Part shown: piece by piece, positions 55,744 to 64,000 of the stretch
Numbering within the stretch: position 1 is the stretch's first letter
Layout: every line of letters starts with the position of its first letter
NCBI RefSeq assembly: GCF_000242455.2
Contig: NC_019892.1
Location: 1,302,001-1,366,000, forward strand
Reading direction: 5' to 3'
From: Singulisphaera acidiphila DSM 18658
GTDB taxonomy: Bacteria; Planctomycetota; Planctomycetia; Isosphaerales; Isosphaeraceae
Length of the DNA: 64,000 bases
The notes under the pieces: model-generated
The model's database searches: none
What the model saw: only the letters and a program-made list of their open reading frames with translations
Told to the model about the DNA's origin: nothing
Made by a program: the position numbers and the translations under genes

Positions 55744-56988
55744 ATGCTGACCGGTAACCTCGTTCGCGTGAAAGTCACCTCGAAGGGGCGGGTCATGCCG
55801 CTCTACCTCAGCCGCGACAATGCGCAGTGGCTCGAGGTGGCTGAGAGCCTGCTCCTGATTTTCCGCGAAGGGGTGGGGACGACCCGTTACGAAATCGAGA
55901 CCGAGGTCCACGAACTTGTGGGTGAGGGGCTGGCGACGCTGGCGCATCGCGGCTTGGCGAAGGTGCTCGAGGACCGCGCCGAGTTCGAGGTGGTGGCGGA
56001 TGTCCCGCCCGAAACCCTACGTGAAAAGCTCTTTTCGGCGGCGGCCGATTATCGTCGCTCGCTCAGGGCTGCGGGCCATCGGGCTCCGTTCAAACGCGAT
56101 CATGTGCTGGAAGTTGTCGGACGGGAGCTTGGCATCGAGCCGGAGGCGGTCGCGGCCGGCCTATTTGCCGACCTCAAGGACGAAAACCGGATGCTCAAGT
56201 TCGACGACCTCGACGCCCAGCGCCTGGTCGATCGATATAACGTGGCGCTGGCGCAGGCGATCCTGCTCCGCGCGGTGTTGGTGACCGCCGTGGTCCGTAA
56301 CGAGAAGCCTGCGCGTTACCGGCAGTTGTTCCGACAACTCAAGTTCCATCGCTTGCTCTACCGGGTCGAAGGGAGTATGACCACCGGCTACACGTTCCAG
56401 ATCGACGGTCCCCTCAGCCTCTTCAGCGCGACCAACCGGTACGGCCTGCAAATGGCCCTGTTCCTGCCCACCTTGCTCCATTGCGCGGAGTTCCGGCTCG
56501 ACGCCGAGCTGCGCTGGGGGCCGAAGCGCGATCCACGGAGCTTCCACCTCGAATCGTCCGACGGCCTGATCTCGCACCAGGCCGACACCGGCACTTATGT
56601 TCCTGCCGAAATGGGAGCGTTCCTGGATCGGATCCGCCAGGTTGCCTCGGCCTGGGATGTGACCGAGTCGACCGAAGTGATCGAATTGGGGCGTGAAGGT
56701 GTGTGGGTGCCCGACTATCGGTTCGTCCACAAAGCGACCGGGCTCGACGTCTTCCTCGAAGTGGTTGGCTTTTGGAAACGGTCGAGCCTCGATCGCCTGC
56801 TTCGGCTTTTACCCCAGCACGGTCCGAAGCGTTATGTGCTCGCGATCTCCGATCGTTTGAAAGTCGATGAAGAATCGATTGAGGGCCTGTCGGGCCCGGT
56901 GCTTCGATTCAAAGAGATTCCGAATTCGAACGACCTCTCCGCCCTGCTCGACCGTTTCCTCAAAGACTCCCCGGAACTCGGATTTTAA
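55744..56988 (+). CDS. Bax1-like nuclease (DUF790)
   Basis: A 414-aa DUF790/Bax1 protein. Archaeal Bax1 binds XPB and cuts next to the opened DNA. Visible are LVRVKVTSKGRVMPLYL at the start, AEFEVVADVPPETLREKLFSAAADYRRS and the late VPDYRFVHKATGLDVFLEVVGFW with Asp and Glu in a PD-(D/E)XK-like arrangement. The ATG at 55744 is chosen; a longer frame from 55684 lacks support. The gene directly follows the XPB helicase on the same strand. Confidence 0.88.
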   Translation: MLTGNLVRVKVTSKGRVMPLYLSRDNAQWLEVAESLLLIFREGVGTTRYEIETEVHELVGEGLATLAHRGLAKVLEDRAEFEVVADVPPETLREKLFSAAADYRRSLRAAGHRAPFKRDHVLEVVGRELGIEPEAVAAGLFADLKDENRMLKFDDLDAQRLVDRYNVALAQAILLRAVLVTAVVRNEKPARYRQLFRQLKFHRLLYRVEGSMTTGYTFQIDGPLSLFSATNRYGLQMALFLPTLLHCAEFRLDAELRWGPKRDPRSFHLESSDGLISHQADTGTYVPAEMGAFLDRIRQVASAWDVTESTEVIELGREGVWVPDYRFVHKATGLDVFLEVVGFWKRSSLDRLLRLLPQHGPKRYVLAISDRLKVDEESIEGLSGPVLRFKEIPNSNDLSALLDRFLKDSPELGF

Positions 56989-57137
56989 GCGGCCAACGGT
57001 GATTTCGAGGTGAGCCGGGAGTGGGTGCCTCCTGGCTTTTGATGAGCTGTTGAAGCCAGGGTGCTTGGCGAACTTGACGGGTCGGTCTGCACAACGCTAC
57101 AGTCCATTTTTCGTCCCGGGAACGTGGAGAATTGGGA

Positions 57138-57788
57138 ATGAGCCGCGAAGCGACGCTGAAACGGATTCTCGAGGGTGGGGTCGTCGCCGTGGTTCGCGCC
57201 GAGTCGGGCGAGTCGCTGCTACAGGTGGTTCGCGCCCTGGCCGAGGGGGGGGTAACGGCCGCCGAGATTACCTTCACCGTGCCCGATGCGCTTGAGGTGA
57301 TCCGCCAGGTCCGCCAGGAAATCGGTGATGCCATCGTGCTGGGCGCAGGGACGGTCCTCGACCCTGAAACGGCCCGTGCTGCACTCCTGGCCGGGGCGGA
57401 GTACATCGTTGCCCCGTCGCTTAATCTGGACGTCATTCGTCTCTGCCGACGCTATGATAAGGTGGTGATGCCAGGTGCATTCACTCCGACCGAGGTCGTC
57501 GCCGCCTGGGAAGCCGGCGCCGATGTCGTCAAGATTTTCCCGGCCGACGTGGGCGGGGCACCCTACCTGAAAGCCCTTCGTGGGCCGCTCCCCCAGATCC
57601 GGCTGATGCCGACCGGCGGGGTCGACCTGAATACGGCCGAGTCGTTTCTCAAGGCTGGTGCCTGCTGCCTGGGCGTAGGAAGCTCGCTGGTCGACCCCAA
57701 GACGGTCGCCAGCGGCGACTTCGCGCGGATCCGCGAGTTGGCCAGCCAGTACGCGGCGATCGTGCGGCGGTTCCGTGGCTCGGCCTGA
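57138..57788 (+). CDS. eda: KDPG/KHG aldolase
   Basis: A 216-aa class I aldolase of the KDPG/KHG type, splitting 2-dehydro-3-deoxy-6-phosphogluconate to pyruvate and glyceraldehyde-3-phosphate. Typical features: VVAVVRAES, GAGTVLDPETARAALLAGAEYIVAPS, and VKIFPADVGG with the Schiff-base Lys, then MPTGGVDL. A TTG 6 bp upstream is also in frame; the ATG at 57138 is preferred. The end overlaps the cobS start by 14 bp. No Entner-Doudoroff partner gene is visible nearby. Confidence 0.9.
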   Translation: MSREATLKRILEGGVVAVVRAESGESLLQVVRALAEGGVTAAEITFTVPDALEVIRQVRQEIGDAIVLGAGTVLDPETARAALLAGAEYIVAPSLNLDVIRLCRRYDKVVMPGAFTPTEVVAAWEAGADVVKIFPADVGGAPYLKALRGPLPQIRLMPTGGVDLNTAESFLKAGACCLGVGSSLVDPKTVASGDFARIRELASQYAAIVRRFRGSA

Positions 57789-58599
57789 ACCCGAACCGTT
57801 GGCCCCAGAGACCGACCACCAGACGCGGGCCCCCCTGGCCCGCGCCGCCCGCGCGACGAAACTTGCGCTGGCTTTCCTGACCGTGATTCCTCTGGGGCGT
57901 GCTGACGACGCACCGGCGACCGAGGCCGACCTAGTCGCCTCACGCTTCGCCTACCCCTTCGTCGGGTGTGCGGTTGGGCTCTTGATGGCCGCTTTGAGCG
58001 AGGCACTTCGCCACGTCGGAGTTTCGGCGGCCGTCTCCGCGTTCATACTCGTCGCATTTCTTGCCATCCTCACCGGCGGGCTCCATCTCGACGGATTGGC
58101 CGACACGTTCGACGGCCTCTTCCTCTGGGGAGGGGCCGACCGTCGCCTGGCCGTGATGCGCGATCCCCATATCGGCAGTCACGGTGTCTCCGCGATCGCG
58201 CTGGTGCTCCTGGGGAAATACGCGGTTCTCGCTGACCTGAATGGCTCTGGACGTTCGCTGGCACTCCTCGGAGCGGTGGCCGTAAGCCGGACCTTGATCC
58301 TCGTTTCAGCCGGCCTGGCCCGTTATGCTCGACCTCAGGGAACGGGTCGCCTCGTGATCGAAGCGACCACACGTCGCGACGCCTTGGCCGCGACGTTCGC
58401 CTGTCTCGCGCTCGCCAGTGCTGTTGCGGGCAGCCCTGGTCTGATCGCTGGCCTGGGGGCCTTGATTCTGGCGTTCGCCTTCACCCGTCTGGCCGTGCGC
58501 CGCCTTGGCGGCGTCACGGGCGATATTCTGGGCGCTACGGTGGAATTGGGTGAACTGGCCTTTTTGGTGGGATTCAGCCTCTCTCTGGGGCTGAGATGA
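57775..58599 (+). CDS. cobS: Adenosylcobinamide-GDP ribazoletransferase CobS
   Basis: A 274-aa membrane enzyme that joins alpha-ribazole to adenosylcobinamide-GDP in the last step of cobalamin assembly. GGLHLDGLADTFDGLFLWGG and RLAVMRDPHIGSHGVSAIAL are hallmarks; there are about six membrane segments. It starts with GTG at 57775, overlapping eda by 14 bp, so it is coupled to it. cobU lies 222 bp downstream. Confidence 0.92.
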   Translation: MARPEPEPLAPETDHQTRAPLARAARATKLALAFLTVIPLGRADDAPATEADLVASRFAYPFVGCAVGLLMAALSEALRHVGVSAAVSAFILVAFLAILTGGLHLDGLADTFDGLFLWGGADRRLAVMRDPHIGSHGVSAIALVLLGKYAVLADLNGSGRSLALLGAVAVSRTLILVSAGLARYARPQGTGRLVIEATTRRDALAATFACLALASAVAGSPGLIAGLGALILAFAFTRLAVRRLGGVTGDILGATVELGELAFLVGFSLSLGLR

Positions 58600-58641
58600 C
58601 TTTGGTTGGTAGGGAGTCCTGCGTAGTCAGGGCAAAGGCTG

Positions 58642-58669
58642 CATGTGTCATCGCGGCACATGGCATGTG
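58642..58669. repeat. Short CATGTG inverted repeats before cobU
   Basis: CATGTG (58642-58647), CACATG (58657-58662) and CATGTG (58664-58669) form an inverted pair and a near-perfect 13-bp palindrome in the cobS-cobU gap. GGTAGG-AAC-CCTACC follows at 58778-58792. No cobalamin riboswitch pattern could be traced around them. Confidence 0.4.
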
Positions 58670-58821
58670 ATAAATCGCGAAAAAATCCTACAACCCGACT
58701 CGTCGCCAGATTCATTTCAAGCCTACCGAGAGAGCGGCCGATAACGTTCGCATAAGCCTCTTAGTGCGCGGTGGAGTGGTAGGAACCCTACCTGAATCCA
58801 AGTCTTAGGTGGGGGCGGTCG

Positions 58822-59355
58822 ATGGGTGAATCGATCCTGGTGCTCGGAGGAATCCGATCGGGAAAGAGTCGGCTGGCCCAACGGCTGGCCGCCGAGTACC
58901 CGCCGGTCACTTATCTGGCGACGGCGACCGTGGACCGTGCCGACCCGGAGATGGTGGCACGCATCGAGCGTCACCAGGCCGATCGACCCGAAAGTTGGAC
59001 GACTCAAGAGGTTCCGCGCGACTTGGATGTCGTGCTTCCTGCGATCGTGGCCACGGAGGGTTCAGTAGTGATCGACTGTGTAACGCTCTGGATCAGCAAC
59101 CTGTTGCTCGGTCTCGGCAACGGAGCGGCCTTGGCGGATTCGGAGATTCTCGACGCCGTGGTCCGGGCAGTTCGAGCGGGCCGGGGGCAGGCGCGGGTGA
59201 TTTGGGTTTCGAACGAGGTGGGGTCGAGCCTGGTCTCGACCAACGCGCTGGCGCGGCGGTTCGCCGACCTGCAAGGGATGGCCAATCAGCGTCTGGCTGA
59301 AGAGTGTGATGCGGTTCATCTCAGTGTCGCGGGACTGTCAATCCGGCTCAAGTAG
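58822..59355 (+). CDS. cobU: Adenosylcobinamide kinase/guanylyltransferase CobU
   Basis: A 177-aa bifunctional enzyme that phosphorylates and guanylylates adenosylcobinamide. Walker A is GGIRSGKS (9-16); the His of IERHQADRP is the guanylylated residue; WVSNEVGSSLV is the later conserved strand. With cobS it completes the nucleotide loop assembly. The ATG follows a weak AGGTGGGGGCG. Confidence 0.92.
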   Translation: MGESILVLGGIRSGKSRLAQRLAAEYPPVTYLATATVDRADPEMVARIERHQADRPESWTTQEVPRDLDVVLPAIVATEGSVVIDCVTLWISNLLLGLGNGAALADSEILDAVVRAVRAGRGQARVIWVSNEVGSSLVSTNALARRFADLQGMANQRLAEECDAVHLSVAGLSIRLK

Positions 59356-59433
59356 ACAACAAGCCGGTTTGATTCTGGGGTTCGACCCTGCGTGAGACGT
59401 TGAGTTCGGGGCCTTGGTTCGAGGAGCGAACGC

Positions 59434-61089
59434 GTGGCGCCAAGGGGCTTTCGGTTGCGACTGGTGAGTATCGGACTGGGCTTGGCCCTGGTCCTGGGAC
59501 TCTCCACGCCCGCTTCGATCGCGGCCCCTCCCTCCACTCGGGCGTCTCGAGTCCCCACGCTCTACCACAAGAATCGATCGTTCCGGATCCCGTTCAATGT
59601 GGACCCGGCCGAGCGGTCGCGGCTCAAGGAGGTCCAGCTCTGGGTCTCCAACGACGATGGCTTCACCTGGAAGCCGAAAGCCTCGACCACTCCCGACCGC
59701 CCCTCCTTCACCTTCAAAGCGACCGAGGACGACGAGTACTGGTTCGCCGTCCGAACGCTCGACACGCAAGACCGGCTCTTTCCGAGCGATGACGAACCGG
59801 TCGAGCCGAGTATGAAGGTGATCGTCGACACCAAACCCCCGTCGCTGGTCCTCGAACCCGACAGCCGTCGCGGTAGCGGGGCGTCGGTCCGCTGGGAGGT
59901 TCACGACGAGCATCTGGCGTTGGGGTCGCTGGTCATCGAATATCAGGTCGACGGCGCGGACAAGTGGCGCAAGGTGACGATTGGCCGGATGGCTTTGATC
60001 GGCAGTGAAACCTGGGATGCCGGTACCGCCGAGCCGATCACGGTCCGCGCCCAGATCGAGGATCGCGCCGGCAATATCGCCGAGAAAACGATCACGCTGA
60101 ACGAAGGAACCCCGAGCAATCCCAGTCTGGCCGCGAGCGAGAATGCGGAATTCTTGGCTCCGCCGCCACTGTCCTCGGACTCGAGCTTCCCGCCGCCTGC
60201 GTCCAATTCCCGATCGTCCGAGTCGCGGGATGTCTTTCCGCCGCCGACTCGCGTGTCGAAGCGGAACACGCCGGTGCCGCGGAATGTGCCTGCGCCCGTT
60301 GCCAATGATCCGAATCCGTTCCCGGTTTCGCCGGACGGAGCCGTCGAGTCTCCCCAAGGTTCCGTGTCAAAAGGGGTGGCGGCAGGACCGAGCCGATCGT
60401 TGCTGGTCAAAGACCGCAATTTCTCCTTGCAATACGCTGTCGACGACGCCGGTCCTAACGGCCCGAATACGGTGGAGCTTTACGTCAGCGAGGACGGCGG
60501 TCGGACCTGGATCTTGGGGGCCGAGGACCAGGACAAGGTCTCTCCCATCGAGGTCGTCCTCCCGGGCGAGGGAACCTTCGGCCTCTGCCTCGTTGCCCGC
60601 TCGGCGGCGGGTCAGGGCGACCGTCCCCCGGGCCCCGGCGAGTCGCCCCAGATCTGGGTCGAGGTCGACAGTACTCCCCCGTCGGTGGTTATGCTCAGGC
60701 CCCCTGTGGTGGGCACCGGTCAGCATATTGGAAAAGTCGCGATCGATTGGCGGGCCACGGACTTTCACCTTGGTCCCCGCCCGATCACGCTCTCGTGGCG
60801 AGCCGATCACGCTGGGGACAACTGGCAGCAGATTGCTCCCCCCATGGCGAATACCGGTCGATATATCTGGAACGTTCCCCCCAACATTCCGCCACGGATC
60901 CAAATCCGGATCGAAGTGGCCGACACTCTTGGCAACATCGGTGCGGTTGAAACCACCGAGTCGGGGCCCGTCATTGTCGATCGGAGCAGCCCCAAGAGCC
61001 GGATCATCGGCCTCGAGCCCAGCGCGGGTGCCGGCAACCCAAGCGCTAACGCAGGCAACGGCTCCGCCCCCAAGGCGATCATCAAGTAA
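59434..61089 (+). CDS. Exported repeat beta-sandwich protein
   Basis: A 551-aa exported protein. The GTG at 59434 is preceded by GAGGAG; the signal peptide has LVSIGLGLALVLGLSTPASIA. Two homologous blocks are seen: VQLWVSNDDGFTWKP ending in VDTKPPSLVL (about 67-137) and VELYVSEDGGRTWIL ending in VDSTPPSVVML (about 347-425). The S-X-DGG-X-TW motifs are like Asp-box turns. Between them is a Ser/Pro-rich linker. Probably a surface or periplasmic protein of unknown role. Confidence 0.7.
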   Translation: MAPRGFRLRLVSIGLGLALVLGLSTPASIAAPPSTRASRVPTLYHKNRSFRIPFNVDPAERSRLKEVQLWVSNDDGFTWKPKASTTPDRPSFTFKATEDDEYWFAVRTLDTQDRLFPSDDEPVEPSMKVIVDTKPPSLVLEPDSRRGSGASVRWEVHDEHLALGSLVIEYQVDGADKWRKVTIGRMALIGSETWDAGTAEPITVRAQIEDRAGNIAEKTITLNEGTPSNPSLAASENAEFLAPPPLSSDSSFPPPASNSRSSESRDVFPPPTRVSKRNTPVPRNVPAPVANDPNPFPVSPDGAVESPQGSVSKGVAAGPSRSLLVKDRNFSLQYAVDDAGPNGPNTVELYVSEDGGRTWILGAEDQDKVSPIEVVLPGEGTFGLCLVARSAAGQGDRPPGPGESPQIWVEVDSTPPSVVMLRPPVVGTGQHIGKVAIDWRATDFHLGPRPITLSWRADHAGDNWQQIAPPMANTGRYIWNVPPNIPPRIQIRIEVADTLGNIGAVETTESGPVIVDRSSPKSRIIGLEPSAGAGNPSANAGNGSAPKAIIK

Positions 61090-61362
61090 GCGAATCGCTC
61101 GACGTCGAGCGTGGGACGAGGCCGTCCCCGATCGCGGACACCTTGATTTCAGGATCGAGGGCTCGGCCCTCTCACCGTACTCAGAGGAGTGACTACGGGC
61201 GAGGATTCATTCGTCAACCACACTGCGAATGAACCGACACCCCCTGATTCCTTTGCTTTCGCTGAGCTTGACTTTTGCCGTTTTGGGATACAAATGTGGC
61301 GAGCCTCCCTGGTGCAATGAGGGGTATGCACAGAGCCCTTCCTCGCACACAAGAAGGCCGCC

Positions 61363-62520
61363 ATGACCAGTTTAACCGATCGGACTCGCGCGCGACTCTC
61401 CGTGAAGCAACTTCGCTTGCGGTTGCGGACCAACCGGCGGCGACAGGCTCGCAAGGCGCGGGCCACACGGCGAAGGCTCGAACGAATTCACGAGCAACTC
61501 CCCAAGCAGGTCCGCACCGTTCTTGACCCCCTCGAACCCGCCTTCTCGCGGGCGGCCCATCGCCGGTTCATCCTCCTGGCCCTGGCCGCGATCCTGACTC
61601 TGGGCGGACGCACGATCAACAACCTGCTCCGTGTCCTGGGCACCCTGGCGCCCGGGCACCCCAGCAGCTATCACCGCGTCTTCTCGCGCGACCGATGGTC
61701 GCTCGCCGCCCTGGCTCGCCGCTACATCGCCACGGTCCTCGCCAGTTTCGTGCCGCACGGGCCGATCCTCCTGGCGGGTGACGACACAGTCACCGAGCAT
61801 CCCGGCCCTCATGTCTACGGTAAGGGACGCCATCGCGACCCGGTTCGCTCGACTCACACCTACACCGCGTTCCGCTGGGGGCATAAGTGGGTCGTCTTGG
61901 CCCTGCTCGTCCCCGTCCCCTGGGCCACGCGACGCTGGGCCTTGCCGCTGTTGATCGCGCTGTATCGAACCAAGGAGGATAACGCGAAGTGCGGCCGACG
62001 GCACAAAACACCGCCCCAATTGCTCGGCCAGTTGGTTCGTGTCTTGATGCGATGGTTCCCTGATCGGACCCTGGTCGTCACCGCCGACGGCGGCTATGCG
62101 ACCCACGAGTTGGCGGAACTGGCCGCACGGACCCCGAAGCGGCTGACCCTCGTCAGCTTGTTTTACCCCGATGCCAACCTGGTCGAGCCACCACCGCAAT
62201 ACGCGGGCCTGGGACGTCCTCGGGTTAAGGGAGCGAAGTTGCCCGGCCCGGCGGAAGTCGTCAAGGTGAGCCAGCAACGACAGGCCCTGGAAGTCGCCTG
62301 GTACGGCGGCGGCCGACGTCGTGTCGAGACCGTGACGGGGACCGGACTCTGGTACAAGGGAGGACGTCCCCTGGTGAACGTGCGCTGGGTCTTCGTCCAC
62401 GACCGGGACGGCACGCACCGGGATGGATATTTCTTCACGACCGACGCCACGATGAGCGTCACGTCGCTGATCGAGACCTACACCGCGCGGTGGAACATCG
62501 AGACCACCTTCGAGGAAATT
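61363..62520 (+). pseudogene. DDE_5 transposase, 5' part, interrupted
   Basis: A transposase of the DDE_5/IS701-like group, preceded by AAGAAGG. AGDDTVTEHPGPHVYGKG carries the first Asp pair, ADGGYATHELAEL the next Asp and WNIETTFEE the last Glu. The gene is cut after GAG GAA ATT by the ISAs1-family element inserted at 62521. The reading resumes after the element at 63836 with RSYLRMETTRGW, so the frame is restored if one target copy is removed. The left end of this older element cannot be traced; a short inverted repeat TTCATTCG/CGAATGAA (61206-61233) may belong to it. Confidence 0.88.
62513..62520. repeat. Target site duplication, left copy
   Basis: AGGAAATT at 62513-62520 is repeated exactly at 63828-63835, just outside both ends of the ISAs1-family element. 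It is an 8-bp duplication within the DDE_5 transposase gene. Confidence 0.95.
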
Positions 62521-63827
62521 CCAGGGCCAGCGCATATCAAACACGCTGTAGTGAAAGGACTTGCGTGAGGTAGTCCGTATTAATCATACAGGACATCATC
62601 TTTCCACGTAGGCTATCCTTGTCGGGATGACGCTTCAGCAGCGTCACGGCGAACCGCCGAAGCCAGCTCAAGTTGTTCCCCAAAGTCCGCTCGCGAGTGC
62701 GGTGCTCATCTTCGCGAAAGTTCACATCGAGTACCCAGTGCATCGACTCGATACTCCAGTGACCGCGGACCGCTTCGCCGAAACGCTTGCCGCTCAGATA
62801 GTGGCTGCTGAGATAGTAACGCACCTCGTCCGACTCCGTCCCATCGGCATGCTGCGTGATTCGCACCGCATAGCCAATTGCCTTGATCCAGGGCCAATCC
62901 TTCAGCGGCGCGAAATCAGTCGGCACCTTGACCAGATAATAGGAACGCTCGTCGATGCGGCCGTGCCCGGCATCACGGGTCTCGTCGTATCGATAGTGGA
63001 GGTCCTCGAGATCGCGTTCCAGGTGGTCGAGGAAGAACGCTTGGATCGCGGTTGCGAGCTTCGGCTGATTGTCTTTGACGGCGATCACGCAGTCGCCGCC
63101 ACCGTCAACGATCTGCTCGACAATCGCTTTCTGGCAGCCCATCGCGTCGATCGTGATGAGCGTATCCGTGAGGTCAATCTGCTCGAGAAGTTTTGGGATG
63201 GCTGTGATCTCGTTGGACTTGGCGTCGGTGGCCACCTGACCCAGCGCAATGCCCTGCTCGCTGGCCCAGGCGCTGACAATGTGCAGATTGCCAAGACCTT
63301 TGGCCGCATCGTGCGATCCGCGACAGGCTTTGCCGTCGATAGCGACGTGTCGGCGGGAGTTCTCAGTGTCGGCGGGGATCGCGTCGCAGATCCAGTCCTG
63401 GAAGCAGCGTTGAAAGGCTTCGGGTTTCAGCGCCATGAGCAAGCGTCGGATGCAATCCCGTGAGGGGATGCCGTTGGGCAGGGCCAGATGCAGGGCCAGC
63501 CAGGACTCACGATTCTTGGCCCAGCGATGAATGGCGGTAGGGCCATCGCATCCGCAGATGACGGCGCAGACCGCGATGACAGCGATATCGACCATCAAGT
63601 GCCGACGATTGCGTGCGTGGCGGGGATCGGAGAGCGATTCGAAATAAGAGCCGATGGAGCCGACATCGACGGGCTTGGCCATGGGAGGCATCCTGGGATC
63701 GGTCGGTGTCGGCCTCCGCACACCCGGAGTGCAGTAAGCCGATTCACGAGGACCGATTCAAAGATAACGAGCCACGGTCTGTCGCGCCAGACTACTCAGG
63801 CCGCACAGTTATACGCGCTGGCCCTGG
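62521..63827 (-). mobile_element. ISAs1-family insertion sequence, complete
   Basis: A 1307-bp element. Its ends are CCAGGGCCAGCGC (62521-62533) and GCGCTGGCCCTGG (63815-63827), perfect 13-bp inverted repeats that go on imperfectly with TAT. Both ends are flanked by AGGAAATT. It contains one complete transposase gene on the minus strand. Perfect ends and target copies suggest a fairly recent insertion. Confidence 0.95.
62537..63682 (-). CDS. ISAs1 family transposase
   Basis: A 381-aa DDE transposase of the ISAs1 family. It shows SYFESLSDPRHARNRRHLMVD, VAIDGKACRGSH with the first Asp, ITIDAMGCQ with the second Asp, and HWSIESMHWVLDV with the last Glu, all in the usual order. The ATG at 63682 has CAGGA about 7 bases upstream; in-frame starts at 63691 and a GTG at 63721 are also possible. 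The gene fills almost the full element and appears intact. Confidence 0.93.
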   Translation of the reverse strand: MAKPVDVGSIGSYFESLSDPRHARNRRHLMVDIAVIAVCAVICGCDGPTAIHRWAKNRESWLALHLALPNGIPSRDCIRRLLMALKPEAFQRCFQDWICDAIPADTENSRRHVAIDGKACRGSHDAAKGLGNLHIVSAWASEQGIALGQVATDAKSNEITAIPKLLEQIDLTDTLITIDAMGCQKAIVEQIVDGGGDCVIAVKDNQPKLATAIQAFFLDHLERDLEDLHYRYDETRDAGHGRIDERSYYLVKVPTDFAPLKDWPWIKAIGYAVRITQHADGTESDEVRYYLSSHYLSGKRFGEAVRGHWSIESMHWVLDVNFREDEHRTRERTLGNNLSWLRRFAVTLLKRHPDKDSLRGKMMSCMINTDYLTQVLSLQRV

Positions 63828-63835
63828 AGGAAATT
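63828..63835. repeat. Target site duplication, right copy
   Basis: AGGAAATT, the second copy of the 8-bp duplication made by the ISAs1-family insertion. Confidence 0.95.
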
Positions 63836-64000
63836 CGCTCTTACCTCCGCATGGAGACGACGCGTGGCTGGAGTCGAGACACGGTCCTGCGCGTGGGTCC
63901 CTGCCTGTTCGGACTGTATACCCTGGTGACCTGGCTTTACTCCCGATTGCCGAGACGCGGGTCGCGGGTCGGCGGCGTGGACTGGCCGGGCAAATGTGAT
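63836..64000 (+). pseudogene. DDE_5 transposase, 3' part, continuing past window
   Basis: Continuation of the interrupted transposase: the codons after the right target copy read RSYLRMETTRGWSRDTV and LFGLYTLVTWLYSRLPRRG, the expected C-terminal helix of this family. It runs in the same frame to the window edge, so its end is not visible. Confidence 0.85.

Noticed and set aside
58600..58821. Cobalamin riboswitch before cobU
   Set aside because: No B12-box-like sequence or matching fold could be traced by eye.
61372..62544. Long minus-strand open frame opposite the DDE_5 transposase
   Set aside because: Antisense shadow; the plus strand has clear transposase motifs.

Overview
The window (about 64 kb, GC-rich) looks like chromosomal DNA of a planctomycete, most probably from the Isosphaeraceae or a close relative. 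Family-level evidence: a DUF1559 pseudopilin-like protein with the H-X9-DG motif, a TIGR03009-type secreted protein, an ECF sigma factor overlapping a membrane Ser/Thr kinase, an ECF sigma/FecR-LamG pair, Uma2, and a GC-rich dispersed palindrome. The genus is inference; no rRNA or other marker is present. No tRNA, rRNA or CRISPR array was seen.

Layout. 0-10 kb: spinster-like MFS transporter, secretin-like exported protein, CXXC thioredoxin-TPR protein of the CnoX type, two exported proteins, an M19 dipeptidase, then groES-groEL with a structured leader and no CIRCE. 10-21 kb: DUF502 protein, a MoxR-type ATPase with an acidic tail plus an unknown 624-aa partner, an exported two-domain protein, a degenerate Gfo/Idh-like membrane protein, RibF, a small zinc-ribbon pair, and a sigma factor-kinase operon. 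21-32 kb: ECF sigma, FecR-LamG, DUF1559 and lipoprotein cluster, then a 1911-aa polytopic membrane protein with a TPR-like head.

32-45 kb: membrane-anchored S51 peptidase, a small exported protein, a DUF155/RMD1-like protein, modABC with an AT-rich palindrome, a KAP-like NTPase, and a tyrosine/homogentisate operon (haem-oxygenase-like diiron protein, HPPD, FAH, homogentisate dioxygenase, flavin reductase). 45-53 kb: a six-gene minus-strand operon (SorC regulator, AraM, HAD-IIA phosphatase, GlpD-like oxidase, RbtT-like MFS, AraB-like kinase) with four 4-nt gene overlaps. It keeps the araB, araL and araM-type genes of the Bacillus ara operon but lacks araA and araD, which suggests an undescribed polyol or glycerophosphate pathway. 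Candidate operator palindromes lie at its head and inside it.

53-64 kb: RluE-like pseudouridine synthase, a translationally coupled Uma2/XPB helicase followed by a Bax1 (DUF790) nuclease, KDPG aldolase, cobS, cobU, an exported beta-sandwich protein, and a DDE_5 transposase gene split by an ISAs1-family element with 13-bp inverted ends and an 8-bp target duplication. The most interesting candidates for new biology are the AraB/AraL/AraM-GlpD operon, the Uma2-XPB-Bax1 module, the MoxR plus unknown-partner pair and the giant membrane protein.
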